From positions 186,001 to 250,000 of the forward strand of contig CAOLHI010001833.1 of the NCBI GenBank assembly GCA_948474755.1: a stretch of DNA of 64,000 nucleotides. Direction: 5' to 3'. Position 1 is the stretch's first letter; each line of letters begins with the position of its first letter. Below, piece by piece: positions 9,926 through 19,800 of this stretch. Under the pieces are notes generated by a model that worked only from the letters and a program-made list of their open reading frames with translations, searched no databases and was not told the DNA's origin. The DNA comes from Ctenosaura bakeri (Eukaryota > Chordata > Lepidosauria > Squamata > Iguanidae). The position numbers and the translations under genes were made by a program.

Positions 9926-10354
9926 GGCCCTTTTCGCACGTTACCCATTTGCACGGCTGGGAGGGTGTCTTGTGTGAAAAGCCTCAGCAGGAACGCTGCC
10001 GCTTCCCTGCTGCTTGAGTTCCTCAGCACTTCCTGGTTGCGTGAGCATTGTGCGAGTGCCCCGCCCCTTCCTACTGCAGCGCAACCTGGGAATTGTAGGC
10101 TAGCACTGCAGCAGGAAGCGTGACCGGCCCAGCTCCCAATGCACCGCACAGCAGGTAAGTGCGCGCAAGCCCTGGGAGCATTGTGTGACTGCGCATCATT
10201 TTTGGCTTAAAGCCGAAAATAAAAAGGTGCATGTCCACCCTGCGTCCGGCTCTTGAGCGTCGCATAAATGGGAGTGCATTGTACAGACCGCCGCTCCCAT
10301 TTACGCGATGCTCAAGGGGCCCTCTCGCAAAAGAAACTGCATGCGAAAAGGGCC
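9926..10354. mobile_element. Family B GC-rich MITE in the CYP8B 3' flank
   Basis: Starts GGCCCTTTTCGCACG, ends ATGCGAAAAGGGCC, with TAT / TAA on the two sides. Interior has the paired GCAGCGCAACCTGGGAATTG arms and the hinge TTTTTGGCTTAAAGCCGAAAAT. It lies 254 bp after the stop codon and so may be transcribed in the 3' untranslated region. Confidence 0.9.
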
Positions 10355-10364
10355 TAAGTTTACA

Positions 10365-10530
10365 GCATTGGCAGATGCATAGTGATGCCTGGCCCTCCTA
10401 GCGTTAAGACTATTTGCAATTTTAATTCTACTCACTCTGTTATAATTTTTCGGTGTTTAGTATTTTTTAAAAATTGATCCATATTTCTTTTAAAAAAATA
10501 GGGGTTATCTTACCCAATTGCAGGGGTTAT
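10365..10530 (+). repeat. Downstream CYP8B flank, duplicated at 11985-12130
   Basis: GATGCCTGGCCCTCCTAGC here against GAAGCCTGGCCCTCCAAGT there, followed by AAGACTATTTGCAATTTTAA against AGACTATCTGTGATTTTAAA. This ties the relic at 11869 to the same duplicated unit. Confidence 0.8.
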
Positions 10531-10756
10531 ATGATGCCTTCCACAGTCAAAACTGCCCATTATGCTCATGATTATTGCATATTTCAGGGAATTCTGGGGG
10601 AGAGTTTCAGTTCTGGGGTTTTGAAAATAGTATTTTTTGGCAATAAGTAGAAATATATCTTAGTTATGCAATGTAGATTTAGTAGCAGTATTTAGTATTT
10701 TATCCTACAACCATCAACTGAGGGGCTGGAAGTCATTAGCCTACCCTTCTTCTTCT

Positions 10757-10915
10757 TGTGTTGTTGTTCTTGTTCTTGTTTTGTGCCTTCATGTCATTTC
10801 TAACTTATGGCAATCCTAAGCCCCTAAGCTATCACAGGGTTTTCTAGGGGCTGAGAGTGTGTGATGTGCCAAAGGTCATCCAGTGGGTTTCCATGGCTGA
10901 GCAGGATCAATAGTA
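10757..10915 (-). mobile_element. tRNA-derived SINE (ACA_SINE2-like), minus strand
   Basis: Reads on the plus strand as poly(GTT) then GTGCCTTCATGTCATTTCTAAC, CACAGGGTTTTCT, CCAGTGGGTTTCCATGGCTGAGCAGG. The tRNA head is missing at the right end. Confidence 0.85.
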
Positions 10916-10919
10916 GTTT

Positions 10920-11225
10920 AGCTCTCCCCTCTGTTTTTAGGTTGGGGGGGGGGTTGTGTGTTTTTGGTTTATGTAGTTATTCTGTGTCATGTTACCTTTT
11001 TTGTGGTGGTTTTTTCTTCCCTTATGTGTTGCTTTACGTATTTAAACTTTGTGTTTAATACTTTAAAAAAAAAAAAAACCATCTATTACATTGGCAAAAA
11101 TACTTTTCCAAGTGATGCATAGCGAGGGATGGGGACAGCAGTGAAAATGACCTGTTTCAAGAGAGAAGAGTGCCCTGCTGCCTCTTGAATAGCTACAAAG
11201 CCAGCAAAACAACCTTTCTACCTTC

Positions 11226-11292
<67 letters not shown>

Positions 11293-11640
11293 TTTGGACA
11301 CAGTATTTGGTGCCATTTTCCTGTTGCCAACTTCTCAGCCCCTGTGCCTGCTTTTCATTCTGCCTAACCTGTAGACTTGATAAAGTCAGGACTATTCCGG
11401 GCCCTGAGCTTTCACGACCAAAACCTGAACCCTAGGGATGACCCCTTTGTAGCAAGAGGCAACCCCTGCTGATGTTCCTGCTCCTGTCTAAGGACTGGAG
11501 AAGATCGTCAAGACCCTAAGGGCTAGTCTCCAAGATCTGGACACCGTACACCTCCAGCTCCTATGCTGGCACAGCTAGTTACACTGGGGAATAGGCCTGT
11601 GGCCTACGGTACATGTTTAGCAACCTGTTCCCCACCCAGA
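10920..11640 (+). repeat. Second copy of the CYP8B upstream flank
   Basis: Counterpart of 7130-7880, in the same order and orientation, ending near CAACCTGTTCCC (against CAGCCTTTTCTGTTCCC). It leads into a family C MITE and then the CYP8B relic at 11869, so the order upstream flank, gene, downstream flank is kept. Confidence 0.85.
11221..11292 (+). repeat. (TTTC)n microsatellite
   Basis: About 17 uninterrupted CTTT units, expanded from a short CTTTCTTTTTTG present at the same place in the other copy of the duplication. Confidence 0.95.
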
Positions 11641-11868
11641 GGCCATTTCCACATGGGCTTTAAAAACTGGTGCAGAGCGTTCTCCAGAGAGGACGTCTGC
11701 ACCTGGGAGCGGACTGAGTCAGACTACTTTGCATAGTTCTGCACCTCAGTCTGCTCCGGAACAACCTGAAGTGATAGTGCGGCATGCTTTTTAAAAACCT
11801 GTTTCTTCAGATTTTTAAAAGCACAGAGTGTGCCACTCTGTTCCTGCGCTCCGGTGCAGGCTCGCATC
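11641..11868 (-). mobile_element. Family C MITE, one end only
   Basis: Begins GGCCATTTCCACATGGGCTT and follows, in reverse complement, the right end of the complete element at 38486-38941 (GGTGCAGAGCGTTCTCC, CACCTGGGAGCGGACTGAGT, GGTGCAGGCTCGCATCAGTG). It stops exactly where CYP8B-like sequence starts. Confidence 0.85.
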
Positions 11869-11965
11869 AGTGCAACTACCTCCATTTTGTGCTAGATCCC
11901 TGCGTGTATGGGCCCATCTTAAAGACACTGTGGGATGTACAAGAGAACAAATTAATAATATTTCT
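11869..11965 (+). pseudogene. CYP8B relic, ~33 codons of the N-terminal third
   Basis: The plus-strand frame here reads NYLHFVLDPCVYGPIL and then NKLIIF, against NYVNVVLDPCIYDMLT and DKLDIF at residues 79-110 of the intact gene. At the base level CAACTAC-T--A-TTTGTGCTAGATCCCTGC matches 8353-8384. The left side is replaced by a family C MITE; the right side jumps to the downstream flank (11985), so more than 1.2 kb of coding sequence is deleted. Non-functional. Confidence 0.8.
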
Positions 11966-11984
11966 GCTGTGTTACCACTCTTGG

Positions 11985-12130
11985 CACATACACAGTGAAG
12001 CCTGGCCCTCCAAGTCTTTAGACTATCTGTGATTTTAAATCTACTCTGTCTTTAATTTTTTGGGTTTTTTTAAATTGTTTCACATTTATTTTCAAGTTTT
12101 ATTATGTTCCAAAAACTTCCCAGGAATTAT
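11985..12130 (+). repeat. Second copy of the CYP8B downstream flank
   Basis: Matches 10365-10530 (CAGTGAAGCCTGGCCCTCC; CTACTCTGTCTTTAATTTTT). Fades out into AT-rich sequence after about 12100. Confidence 0.75.
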
Positions 12131-12708
12131 GACTTAAATACTAATAGTATCCATTATTTAGTACATTAATTTTATAATAATAACAACGTACATATTAATA
12201 ATATAGTTGATATCATATATTCTTGTCATAACATGTGATATAATTAGATGTCAGTTTCTGCAACCCTGTTACTCATAATCTACTGAACCACCCACAGTAC
12301 TTTAGCTTACAGTTCAATACTGACCTGGTTTTCTGTAGTCCAGTAAAGTAACTTTTCTCAGTTTTGACCAGCAGATATAGATCTCCTATGAGTGCACTGA
12401 AGGCTGAAATATGTATCAAAATTCAACGGGTCCCAGATAATTTATGTGATACTGCAACTTTCTGAGATGTATGTGAGTAAAACCGTTTGACCCTTAAAAG
12501 TTAGACTTTGTTACGATAAGATCAAAAACAGGATGGAATAAATCCCTTTGTTCTCTCACATTACTGAGTGGTCTCATAAATTGGAAGTTTTTTTTTTGTT
12601 TTTTTTTGCTGTTGAAAATCTTAGGATACGTTCATAGATGGGGTTATTGGTGGTCATAAACTGAACATGACTTAGCAGTGTGGTTCTGCAGCAAAGAAGG
12701 CAAATGAT
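12131..12708. other. AT-rich DNA, no gene
   Basis: No coding potential. The stretch 12630-12720 (TCATAAACTGAACATGACTTAGCAG, GCAGCAAAGAAGGCAAATG) is a CR1 ORF2 remnant equivalent to ..KLNMTQQCGAAKKAN.. that is continued after the MITE and SINE at 13338 (AGCCTGCATTGATAGAACC). Confidence 0.55.
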
Positions 12709-12709
12709 C

Positions 12710-13133
12710 ACCCTTTCCGCAACTCACCCATTTTCAGCGCTGGGGTGTGGTGCTCGCGTGAGCAGCCTCTGGAAAGAGGCTCTTGCAGCCGGGGTCCTTT
12801 GACTCCACACAAGCTCCACACAAGCTCACGAGAGAACTCCACCTCTTCCTTTCGCAGTGCAGCCTGGGACCTTCCCAGGCTGCACTGAGACTAGAATCAC
12901 GACCGGCCCAGCTCCCGGGGCTCCACACGCAAGGTAAGTGCACGCAGGGCCCCAGGGCGATGTGCGACCACGCAGCATTTTCGGCTTCAAGCCGAAAATG
13001 AAAAAATGCGTGCGCAATCTGTGTCAGGCCCTGGAGTGTCGTGCAAATGTGAGTGTGTTGTGTGAACCGCTCCTCACATATGCGTGATGCTCAAGGGGCC
13101 CTTTCCCATCACAAATGCCGTGCAAAAAGGACC
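12710..13133. mobile_element. Family B GC-rich MITE inside CR1
   Basis: CCCTTTCCGCAACTCACCC at the left, GTGCAAAAAGGACC at the right, with CAGCCTGGGACCTTCCCAGG arms and the hinge TTTTCGGCTTCAAGCCGAAAAT. The terminal nucleotides on the left are eroded. It splits a plus-strand CR1. Confidence 0.85.
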
Positions 13134-13147
13134 AATATTAGATTGCT

Positions 13148-13337
13148 GTTGTGCGCTTTCAAGTTGCTTCTGAGTTGTGGCGACCCTATGGTAAACCTAT
13201 AATAGGGTTTTCTGGGGCAGAGAGTCTGAAGTACCCAAGGTCACCCCGTGGGTTTCCACGGTCAAGCAGGGAATCAAACTCTGGCCTCCAGGATCATAGT
13301 CCTGTGCTCAAATCACTACATCATTCTGGCTCTCTAA
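13148..13337 (-). mobile_element. tRNA-derived SINE (ACA_SINE2-like), minus strand
   Basis: TTGTGCGCTTTCAAGTTGC, GGCGACCCTATGGTAAACC, GTGGGTTTCCACGGTCAAGC, then the tRNA-like head in reverse complement ending CATTCTGGCTCTC. Near full length without the poly(GTT) tail. Confidence 0.9.
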
Positions 13338-13849
13338 ATAATATTATAGCCTGCATTGATAGAACCATTGTTTCCAAGTCAAAGGAAGTAACATTCCCAC
13401 TATATTCTGCACTAGTCAGACCTCTTTTACTACTGCATTCAATTCTGGGCATCTACTTTTAAGAATAATATAGGCAAGTTCTTCCTAATGTATTGTTGGA
13501 ATCTCCTTTCTTGTAATTTGAAACCATTGGTTCGCATTCTAATCTCTAGAGCAGCAGAAAACAAAATTGTTCCATCTTCTATGTGATATGCTATCAAGTT
13601 GGAGTAGGTGCAGAGAGAAGGGCAACCAGGATATACACCGGAGGAAAGGTTGAAGGAATTGTGCTTATTCAGCTTGGTAAAGAGACAACAAAAGGTTGAC
13701 ATGGCTGCGCTCTTTAAATATTTCAAGGGCACCCACAAAGAGGAAGGTGCTGGCTTGTTCTCTGCTGCCTCAGAGGCTAGGATCAGGTCTAATACTTTTA
13801 ATTTATAGGAGGGCAAGTTTCAATTGAATATTAGAAGATCTAGCTGGAG
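13338..13849 (+). mobile_element. CR1 LINE ORF2 fragment with an inverted CR1 tail inside
   Basis: Plus strand reads ACIDRTIVSKSKEVTFPLYS, ALVRPLLLLHSILGIYF (13345-13462), the reverse transcriptase to C-terminal region of CR1. From about 13470 to 13590 the orientation flips (reverse complement of the RKNLP..LEIRMRTNGFKLQERRF part), then plus strand resumes with VQREGQPGYTPEERLKEL. The rest of the element is at 15121-15205 behind the L1 insertion. Confidence 0.85.
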
Positions 13850-15116
13850 GTTATTAATGATACAATTGTTATCTAAGACTAAGGTAGATATTGATAGCCC
13901 TGGTATAATGATGACTGACAATGAATTTGATAAGATTATTAAGAAAGGAGACCATCTTATTGGAAAATCTATAAGTTACTTATAGAAAGAGATTTAGAAC
14001 AGGAATCAATAAAAACAAATATGATTAAGTGGGCGCGAGACATTGGCCATCCAATTTATCTAGAGACATGGGAAAGGTCATGGCAAAAAACAAATAAATG
14101 GTTAAAAGCGTGTCAACTTAAAGAGAATTATTATAAAATATTTAACAGATGGTATTATACTCCGGTTAAAATCGGTAAGATAACTAAAAAAACTGATTAT
14201 AAATGTTGGAAATGTGAGTGCAAGGGAACACTATTCCATTTATGGTGGGGTTGCATCCAAGCTCAAAGATATTGGAGAATATTACATGAACAGTTAGAAA
14301 CGGTGTTAGAGAAAAAATTTAATTTATCTCCGGAAATATATCTATTAAATATGATCGATCAAATTCCGGATTTGACTCCACCACAACAAAAATTGATATT
14401 ATGTAGTATAACTGCGGGAAGGATGATTTATGCGAAAGCATGGAAGCATAAGAATGCACCTTCCCTTCAGGAGTGGTTAATCAAATTATATGATATGATA
14501 GAGATTGATAAACTTTCATTATTAGTAAGGGGAAAGGACTTAAAGATAATTAGGACAACATGGGATCCTATAATGAGAATCTTGGAAAGAAAATGGGGAT
14601 ATATTATAAATATCGGAAAAATAACTATTGAAGATAGTTAAATTAAGAACCATGAAAATGAGTGCAGTTAAAGTGAAATTTTTTCAAATGTAGCCCGTAG
14701 CAACAATTAGAAGAGAAACAAAAGTTTGAGCTGGTAGTAAAAAACAGGGTATCGAGGGAAAAAAAAAAGAGGTGATGATATTATAGTGCTATAAGTAAAA
14801 TAAAAGATAGGATATAGAGATAAATGTTAAATGAGCGGTTTTGAATAGTATAAAGGAAGCCAGAGTTTTATGTTGTTTGTGCTGTTTAGGTTGGTATGTT
14901 TAGGATGTGAAATTGTTGCGATATTGATTTTGGGATTATAGAAAGGGGGAAATAGGAATGTAGTATTATGATAAGGATGTTTTGTTGTTGTAGGTTGTTT
15001 GGGGATAGTATAAGGGGGGGATAAGAAAAGTGTTTACTCTGTAGCTGTATGTGATTGTATGTTTATGTAAGTTATACGGAAATTCTAATAAAAATTATTT
15101 AAAAAAAAGAAGAAGA
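13850..15116 (+). mobile_element. 5'-truncated L1 LINE insertion
   Basis: Contains the C-terminal part of L1 ORF2: at 14021-14641 there is an uninterrupted 206-codon frame with YYTPVKIGKI, CWKCECKGTLFHLWW (the CCHC-like Cys/His region), ITAGRMIYAKAWK and EWLIKLYDM, all characteristic of vertebrate L1. It is followed by about 470 bp of 3' untranslated sequence and an A-rich end (15091-15116). Both sides carry the 17-bp duplication AGAAGATCTAGCTGGAG (13833-13849 and 15117-15133). The intact frame and perfect duplication suggest a young insertion. This frame is a transposon part, not a host gene. Confidence 0.92.
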
Positions 15117-15205
15117 AGAAGATCTAGCTGGAGTTCCTGGACTGAGCAGCGGGTTGGACTCAATGGTCTATGTGACCACTTCAAACTCTGTAATTCTAAG
15201 TTTTA
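15117..15205 (+). mobile_element. CR1 LINE 3' end continued after L1
   Basis: Second copy of the L1 target duplication followed by TTCCTGGACTGAGCAGCGGG, TTGGACTCAATGG, the usual CR1 3' end wording, and CTCTGTAATTCTAAG. Confidence 0.8.
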
Positions 15206-15319
15206 TATAACAGAGCAGACTTTGCCAAGGTATTGTTGCCAAAGAGGCATTTTATATTTTTCCACTGAGTTATCTTAATAGCCACAGGACTCCTGGGAAA
15301 ACTGATTGGTCTTTACAGA

Positions 15320-15749
15320 GGCCCTTTCCGCAGCTTACCTTTTTGCAGAGCTGGGGTGCGGGGATCACGTGAGCAGCCTCTTGTGAGAGGCTCTCGCGTC
15401 CCCATTGCTTCAGCTCCGCAGCTGCTGCCTGCTCACAAGCAGGCAGCGTGAGAGCCCCTCTTCTTCCTTCCGCAGTGCAGCCTGGGATTTTCCCAGGCTG
15501 CTCTGGGCAGGAAGCATGAGTGCCGCTGCTCCAAAGCTCCGCAGACACAGCAAGTGCGGGCACGGCCCCAGAGCAATGTGTGATCGCACACTATTTTCAG
15601 CTCAAAGCTGAAAATGAAATAGTGCACAATTGGTGCCTGCCAGCCCCTGGAGCATCGCACGATTGCAAGACTGTCGTGCGGACTGCTCCTCATAATCGCG
15701 CGATGCTCCAGGGGCCCTTTCGCATGGCAAATGCCTTGCGAAAAGGGCC
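15320..15749. mobile_element. Family B GC-rich MITE, complete
   Basis: GGCCCTTTCCGCAGCTTACC at the left, TTGCGAAAAGGGCC at the right, perfect AGA duplication (15317-15319, 15750-15752). Interior matches 5654-6074 and 12710-13133 closely, with the hinge TTTTCAGCTCAAAGCTGAAAAT. Confidence 0.92.
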
Positions 15750-15754
15750 AGAAT

Positions 15755-16335
15755 GTGTATCATCTTGCAGTTTCTCTTTAAATTTGGGAACTGCTATTTT
15801 GCATCTGCGTGCCAGGGACAGATAAGGTATTATGCTATGACTACTGAAGTCTGGTTGTGGAATTAGGAAGAAACGTTTGGTAACTCTTCTCTAGCAAGGA
15901 ACGTTTATTCTTATTACTATTTCCATGAACTTTGTTTTGCCACCATTAATTCTCTAAGATAGTGGAAAATGTCATCATTTTAATGAAACGTTTTTCTCGG
16001 GAGCAACTGGAGCCAGATTATTACACAGTGTTTTCATTTTGGTATATTCTTGTATTAAGAACCTTGACTGTGTGAGCCCATGGTTTAATGTTTGTACTTC
16101 TAGCTTTTTCCTTGAGAGACAGTATAATTGAAAAAGAAATTTACCAGAAACCCGTGCAATGCTATTGTTATTAATATCGATTTTCATGGCATGGTGTTGT
16201 TACACTGCTTTGATTATGCTCATATGTAAAAGATTCATGTTGAATATGTAATCCCTATTATATTTGTGTCGTATGTGGCCTTTTTTTTCTTTTCTTTGTT
16301 CTTTGCTCTTATTGGGTTTGCAATTGATTTTCCTA
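15755..16335. other. Intergenic DNA, no gene
   Basis: No domain-bearing frame and no repeat I can name. Confidence 0.45.
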
Positions 16336-16339
16336 GGTG

Positions 16340-16795
16340 TTCCTTAGAAATAGATTAAAAGTCTGAAGATTATTCAGTGTACAGAAGCACGGCTCTGGAA
16401 AAGAAGCACATTTTTGATATTACATGCAGATAAACAATTTCCTGCCTATCTAAACTCTAATCGATCTAATCTCAATTCCACACTTACCAACTGAAACCTA
16501 CAGTAGCTCACACTGACCCTGTTCCTTGTCTGACAACTACACCTTACAACAACAACAATATCCAGCTTGTCAGACAATCATCACTCACTCCAACTGACTT
16601 ACACAACTGTCAGGGAAGAATTTTCAAAAGCTCCCAATAAGATTCCTAGCCGATCACCACTCAGATCCTACATGCCAAACACATCCCCCCACTCATTACT
16701 CTAGCACACCTCCCACCATGTTAGTATGATGTACTTACATCCATGTTTATTGTATCACAACATTGAATACCTTACTATAAAATCTGAGGGAAGAA
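16340..16795 (+). repeat. Duplicated 3' flank of the array unit (uninterrupted copy)
   Basis: Corresponds to 4460-4720 followed by 6323-6485; here the two parts are contiguous, which shows that the 4725-6290 block of MITEs and CR1 was inserted into the other copy. Confidence 0.65.
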
Positions 16796-16799
16796 CGAA

Positions 16800-17015
16800 G
16801 AGACACATCTCCAAGGCGCTCAGAGGATGGTTTTTATTTTGGCCGATGCATGTATTTCAGTGGCCTTCTTCAGTAGCCTTCTTCAGGGGCTAAATGCTAT
16901 CTAGCAGCAGAAATGTCTGGAGGTGAAAAATCTCATTGTGTTTGTCGGTCCAGCAAATGGAATGAGATTTTCAGCTCCTGAAATTTCTGCTGCTAGATAG
17001 CATATTGCTCCTGAA
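16800..17015. mobile_element. Foldback with Penelope-like CTTCTTCAGG motif
   Basis: GGCCGATGCATGTATTTCAG followed by two CCTTCTTCAG units, then an inverted repeat: GGCTAAATGCTATCTAGCAG... at 16890 against CTGCTGCTAGATAGCATATT at 16985, with AAATCTCATT / AATGAGATTTTC meeting near 16945. The CCTGAAGAAGGCC...CGATGCAT type of sequence is common at the ends of Penelope-like elements; the assignment is tentative. Confidence 0.5.
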
Positions 17016-17049
17016 GGAGGAGATACACACACACAGGCTGAAGATGTAT

Positions 17050-17465
17050 TGGGTTGGTTCTAAAATCTAATATACACAAATCAAAGTTTGTTTGTTTGTC
17101 TGTGTCAGGTGAAGGCCTCATACGATTGGCTGCCTAAGAAGATTCTTTGGAATCCTGGGCTTTGCAGTTTGGGGAACGGCCTTTAGAATTCTCAGCCAGA
17201 GAGTTCTTCGGCCTCAGCCAACTGTGATTGTCTTCAATAGGCCAGCTGCCACAGAGGTGAGGCCTAGCAGCAAGGAGGAGGGCAATGTATTCCCTCAGAA
17301 ACCCAACCTCTGCATGTTAATAACTCTGAATACTGATTGGATTGGGGAATATGGGGGAAAGTTACAGGTACTGGACAAGACAGTTTGGGGAATTAGAGGC
17401 ACAGGATCTCAAATCTTTCCAACCAGTATTACCTATGAGAAAAATAAAATCCCGGGCATGCCAAC
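17050..17465 (+). repeat. Duplicated segment, second copy of 540-906
   Basis: Same order of landmarks as 540-906 but with an extra ACTGTGATTGTCTTCAATAG stretch (about 17220) absent from the other copy, and ending in AAAATAAAATCCCGGGCA against AAAATAAAATCCTGGGCA. The pair brackets the CYP8B array. Confidence 0.75.
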
Positions 17466-18740
17466 TATGTAATAGTTGTAATAGTTTATTATATACTAAT
17501 ATAGTATATAATAGTTTATTATATATTAATAAAAATTATATACTAATAAAAATTAAATTAAAATTAAAATTAAAAATTAAAAATAAAAACCATCCACTGA
17601 GCACTTGGAGACATATCTCCCTGTTTTCTCCTGGGACATCATCACCATCATCATCATCACCACACCCTACCACCTGTCCTACAAGATGTGCAATTCGCAT
17701 AAACTACATGTCTTAATGGCAGAGAACATGATTGGGAAATATGAAAATTCAGATAGGGTTATGAGGACAACACCCGGCACTGATGGATATATGCAAATCC
17801 CTTCACTGCTTCAGGTTCTTTGCATTTCCAAACAGAAGGGAAGATGAACTGTCTGGATAAAGCAATGAGAGATCTTATCCGATGGAGATCTTCCCTCCGC
17901 ACCCTATCTGATCAAACATTAAGAGACTGTCATTAATCCCATCAAATTTTTATCACTCCAGAGCTAAAACTATCAGCACATCCTGGAATTTTTTAATCAG
18001 TCCCATGGAAAAGTCATTACAACTTTGTCAACACATTCCTTCAGGGTGTGGAACAGAATATAAAAACCCTAGCTTCAACCCCAGCCAATCATAGTACACG
18101 GTACGTAGTACATCCAGGCTGCCGTTCCTCTGAGCTACCCTCAGACACCGTCTGCTGTGACCTCCTTGTTCAAGACTGGTCACTTTTACGCTCCTAATCT
18201 CCCTCTGTCCAATCTTTCCTGCCTCACTTTCCAGTAGCTTTGTATGGTTCTTGAGAATTTCTGATTTCTTGTGTGTTTGTTAATTTCAAATAAAATACTC
18301 TTAACTTCCAGCTGAAGTCCTCTCTACAGTTAGTTAGTCGTGGTATACACAGGTGCAAAGATCCTGCTGTTGCCCTTCTCTTGCAGGCCTCCTTTGAGCT
18401 ATACTTTCCCCAAATTCTAAGGAGACGCTGGCATTGCAGGTGGATTCCAACATCCTCCACCTCTGAAGGGATAACATGATCATCATCATCTTTGGCATTT
18501 ACTGATGAAAGTATGTCAAAACACAGTGTTATCTTAAAATTCTGGTCAGTCCCCTACCAAGGTTTGAACAATATTCTGATATTCACTGCCCACATTTTCA
18601 TTCCTGTTTGGTATTATTATCTTGTATTTACATTCATGTTTTGCCATAATGTTTTCAACAGGTTTTCAACAAGTTTTACATTTTTGACAGTTTAGTTATA
18701 TTTTTGACTCTTATGATGTTGATAGTATTTTTTAACTTTT
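17466..18740. other. Intergenic DNA, no gene
   Basis: AT-rich with low-complexity ATTATATACTAATA and AAATTAAAATTAAA around 17470-17590 and a short (CAT)n at 17640-17660. The remainder shows no coding potential or named repeat. Confidence 0.5.
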
Positions 18741-18744
18741 AATT

Positions 18745-18950
18745 GAGCTGGTGTGATATAATGGTTTCACTAGGACTCTGGAGGCCCGGATTAGAATTCC
18801 CACTGGGTGACCTTGGGCAAGTCACACTTGCTTAGACCCAGAGAAAGGCAAGGGCAAACAGCTTCTGAACAAATGTTTCCAAGAAAACACCATGGTAGGT
18901 TCGCTGTAAGTTGGAAATGACTTGAAGGCACACAACAAGAAGAAAGCACT
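18745..18950 (+). mobile_element. tRNA-derived SINE (ACA_SINE2-like)
   Basis: GTGTGATATAATGGTTTCAC, GACTCTGGAGGCC, GGGTGACCTTGGGCAAGTCA, GGAAATGACTTGAAGGCACA, then an A-rich tail. A tRNA-like head with diverged A box. Confidence 0.9.
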
Positions 18951-19166
18951 GTTTAATTTCTTGTAAGCTGTCTTCAGCCCTGAAAATACAAATAAATTTA
19001 ATAATGATAATAATAATAACGCAGGAAACAGGATGCTAAACCAGATTAGTATTAGGTAACAGCCAGCATCAAATCCTGGAGATGTTACCTTTTTGGATGC
19101 TGAGACCTAAAAAGCCTGGCAACCATGCCCTTCAAGGAACTGGGTAAGCTCATCTGTCCTATCTCA

Positions 19167-19232
19167 GGCCATTTCCGCACTACACTCTTATAGCGCTATG
19201 ATTCCACTTTCAACATCCTATGGACTCCAAAA
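19167..19232. mobile_element. Family A MITE, left end
   Basis: GGCCATTTCCGCACTACACT through CATCCTATGGACTCC; the rest is missing next to the LTR sequence. Confidence 0.85.
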
Positions 19233-19249
19233 GGTAGCTTTTTAAAACA

Positions 19250-19800
19250 CTTTCATTTTGTCTGGTTGAAAAGCAGAAAACAGCATGACAGCAAAGAGTG
19301 ACTCTCCATTGGACCAATCATAACCAGAGTCCAGTTATAGTGGAGGAATAATGTGGGTCAGGCTAGATGACCACTAGGAGTAGGAAAAGCAGTAAATTGT
19401 CTTTGCAGATGCAATCTTTGTCTGTGCTTGAAGAAAACAATAGAACTCTGTAAGCTGAAATGTTAAGAATGTCTTGCTCTCTCTTGCTTAGTAGAATTGT
19501 TACAAGAAGTAGAAACATATGGAGACACAGAAGAACAGCTCATTGTTTCTTGTATGGGGGAAAACGAAACTGACGCTTCTGGTGACACATCAACTCTCTC
19601 TAAGATAACACACAAAAATGTATAAATGTTTGTTAGCCCAAGTAAGGGGGGTCTTGGTTTTTGGGGGGAGTTATCCCAGCCGAGGCTGCCATCGGCGAAA
19701 TAAAATCTTTTTTTCAAAACCGAAGGTCTAATCTCTAGTTTTCTGCTTCATCTAGGGGCTCGTCCGGGATTTGGGGCCTCTCATCAGAATTATCTCGGTG
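19250..19800 (+). mobile_element. Endogenous retrovirus LTR fragment with tRNA-Pro primer site
   Basis: An old endogenous retroviral fragment. The right part has a TATA-like TGTATAAATG (19619), a poly(A) signal AATAAAATC (19700), an LTR end in TTCA (19750) and, two bases later, a primer binding site GGGGCTCGTCCGGGAT (19755-19770), which is the tRNA-Pro type used by gammaretroviruses. The left LTR boundary was not found with certainty. No gag, pol or env follows; after about 19800 the sequence is unrelated, so only LTR and leader remain and no viral protein can be made. Confidence 0.75.

Noticed and set aside
14021..14641. 206-codon open frame as a host gene
   Set aside because: Its motifs are those of the L1 ORF2 C-terminus, and it lies within a 5'-truncated L1 bounded by a 17-bp target duplication.
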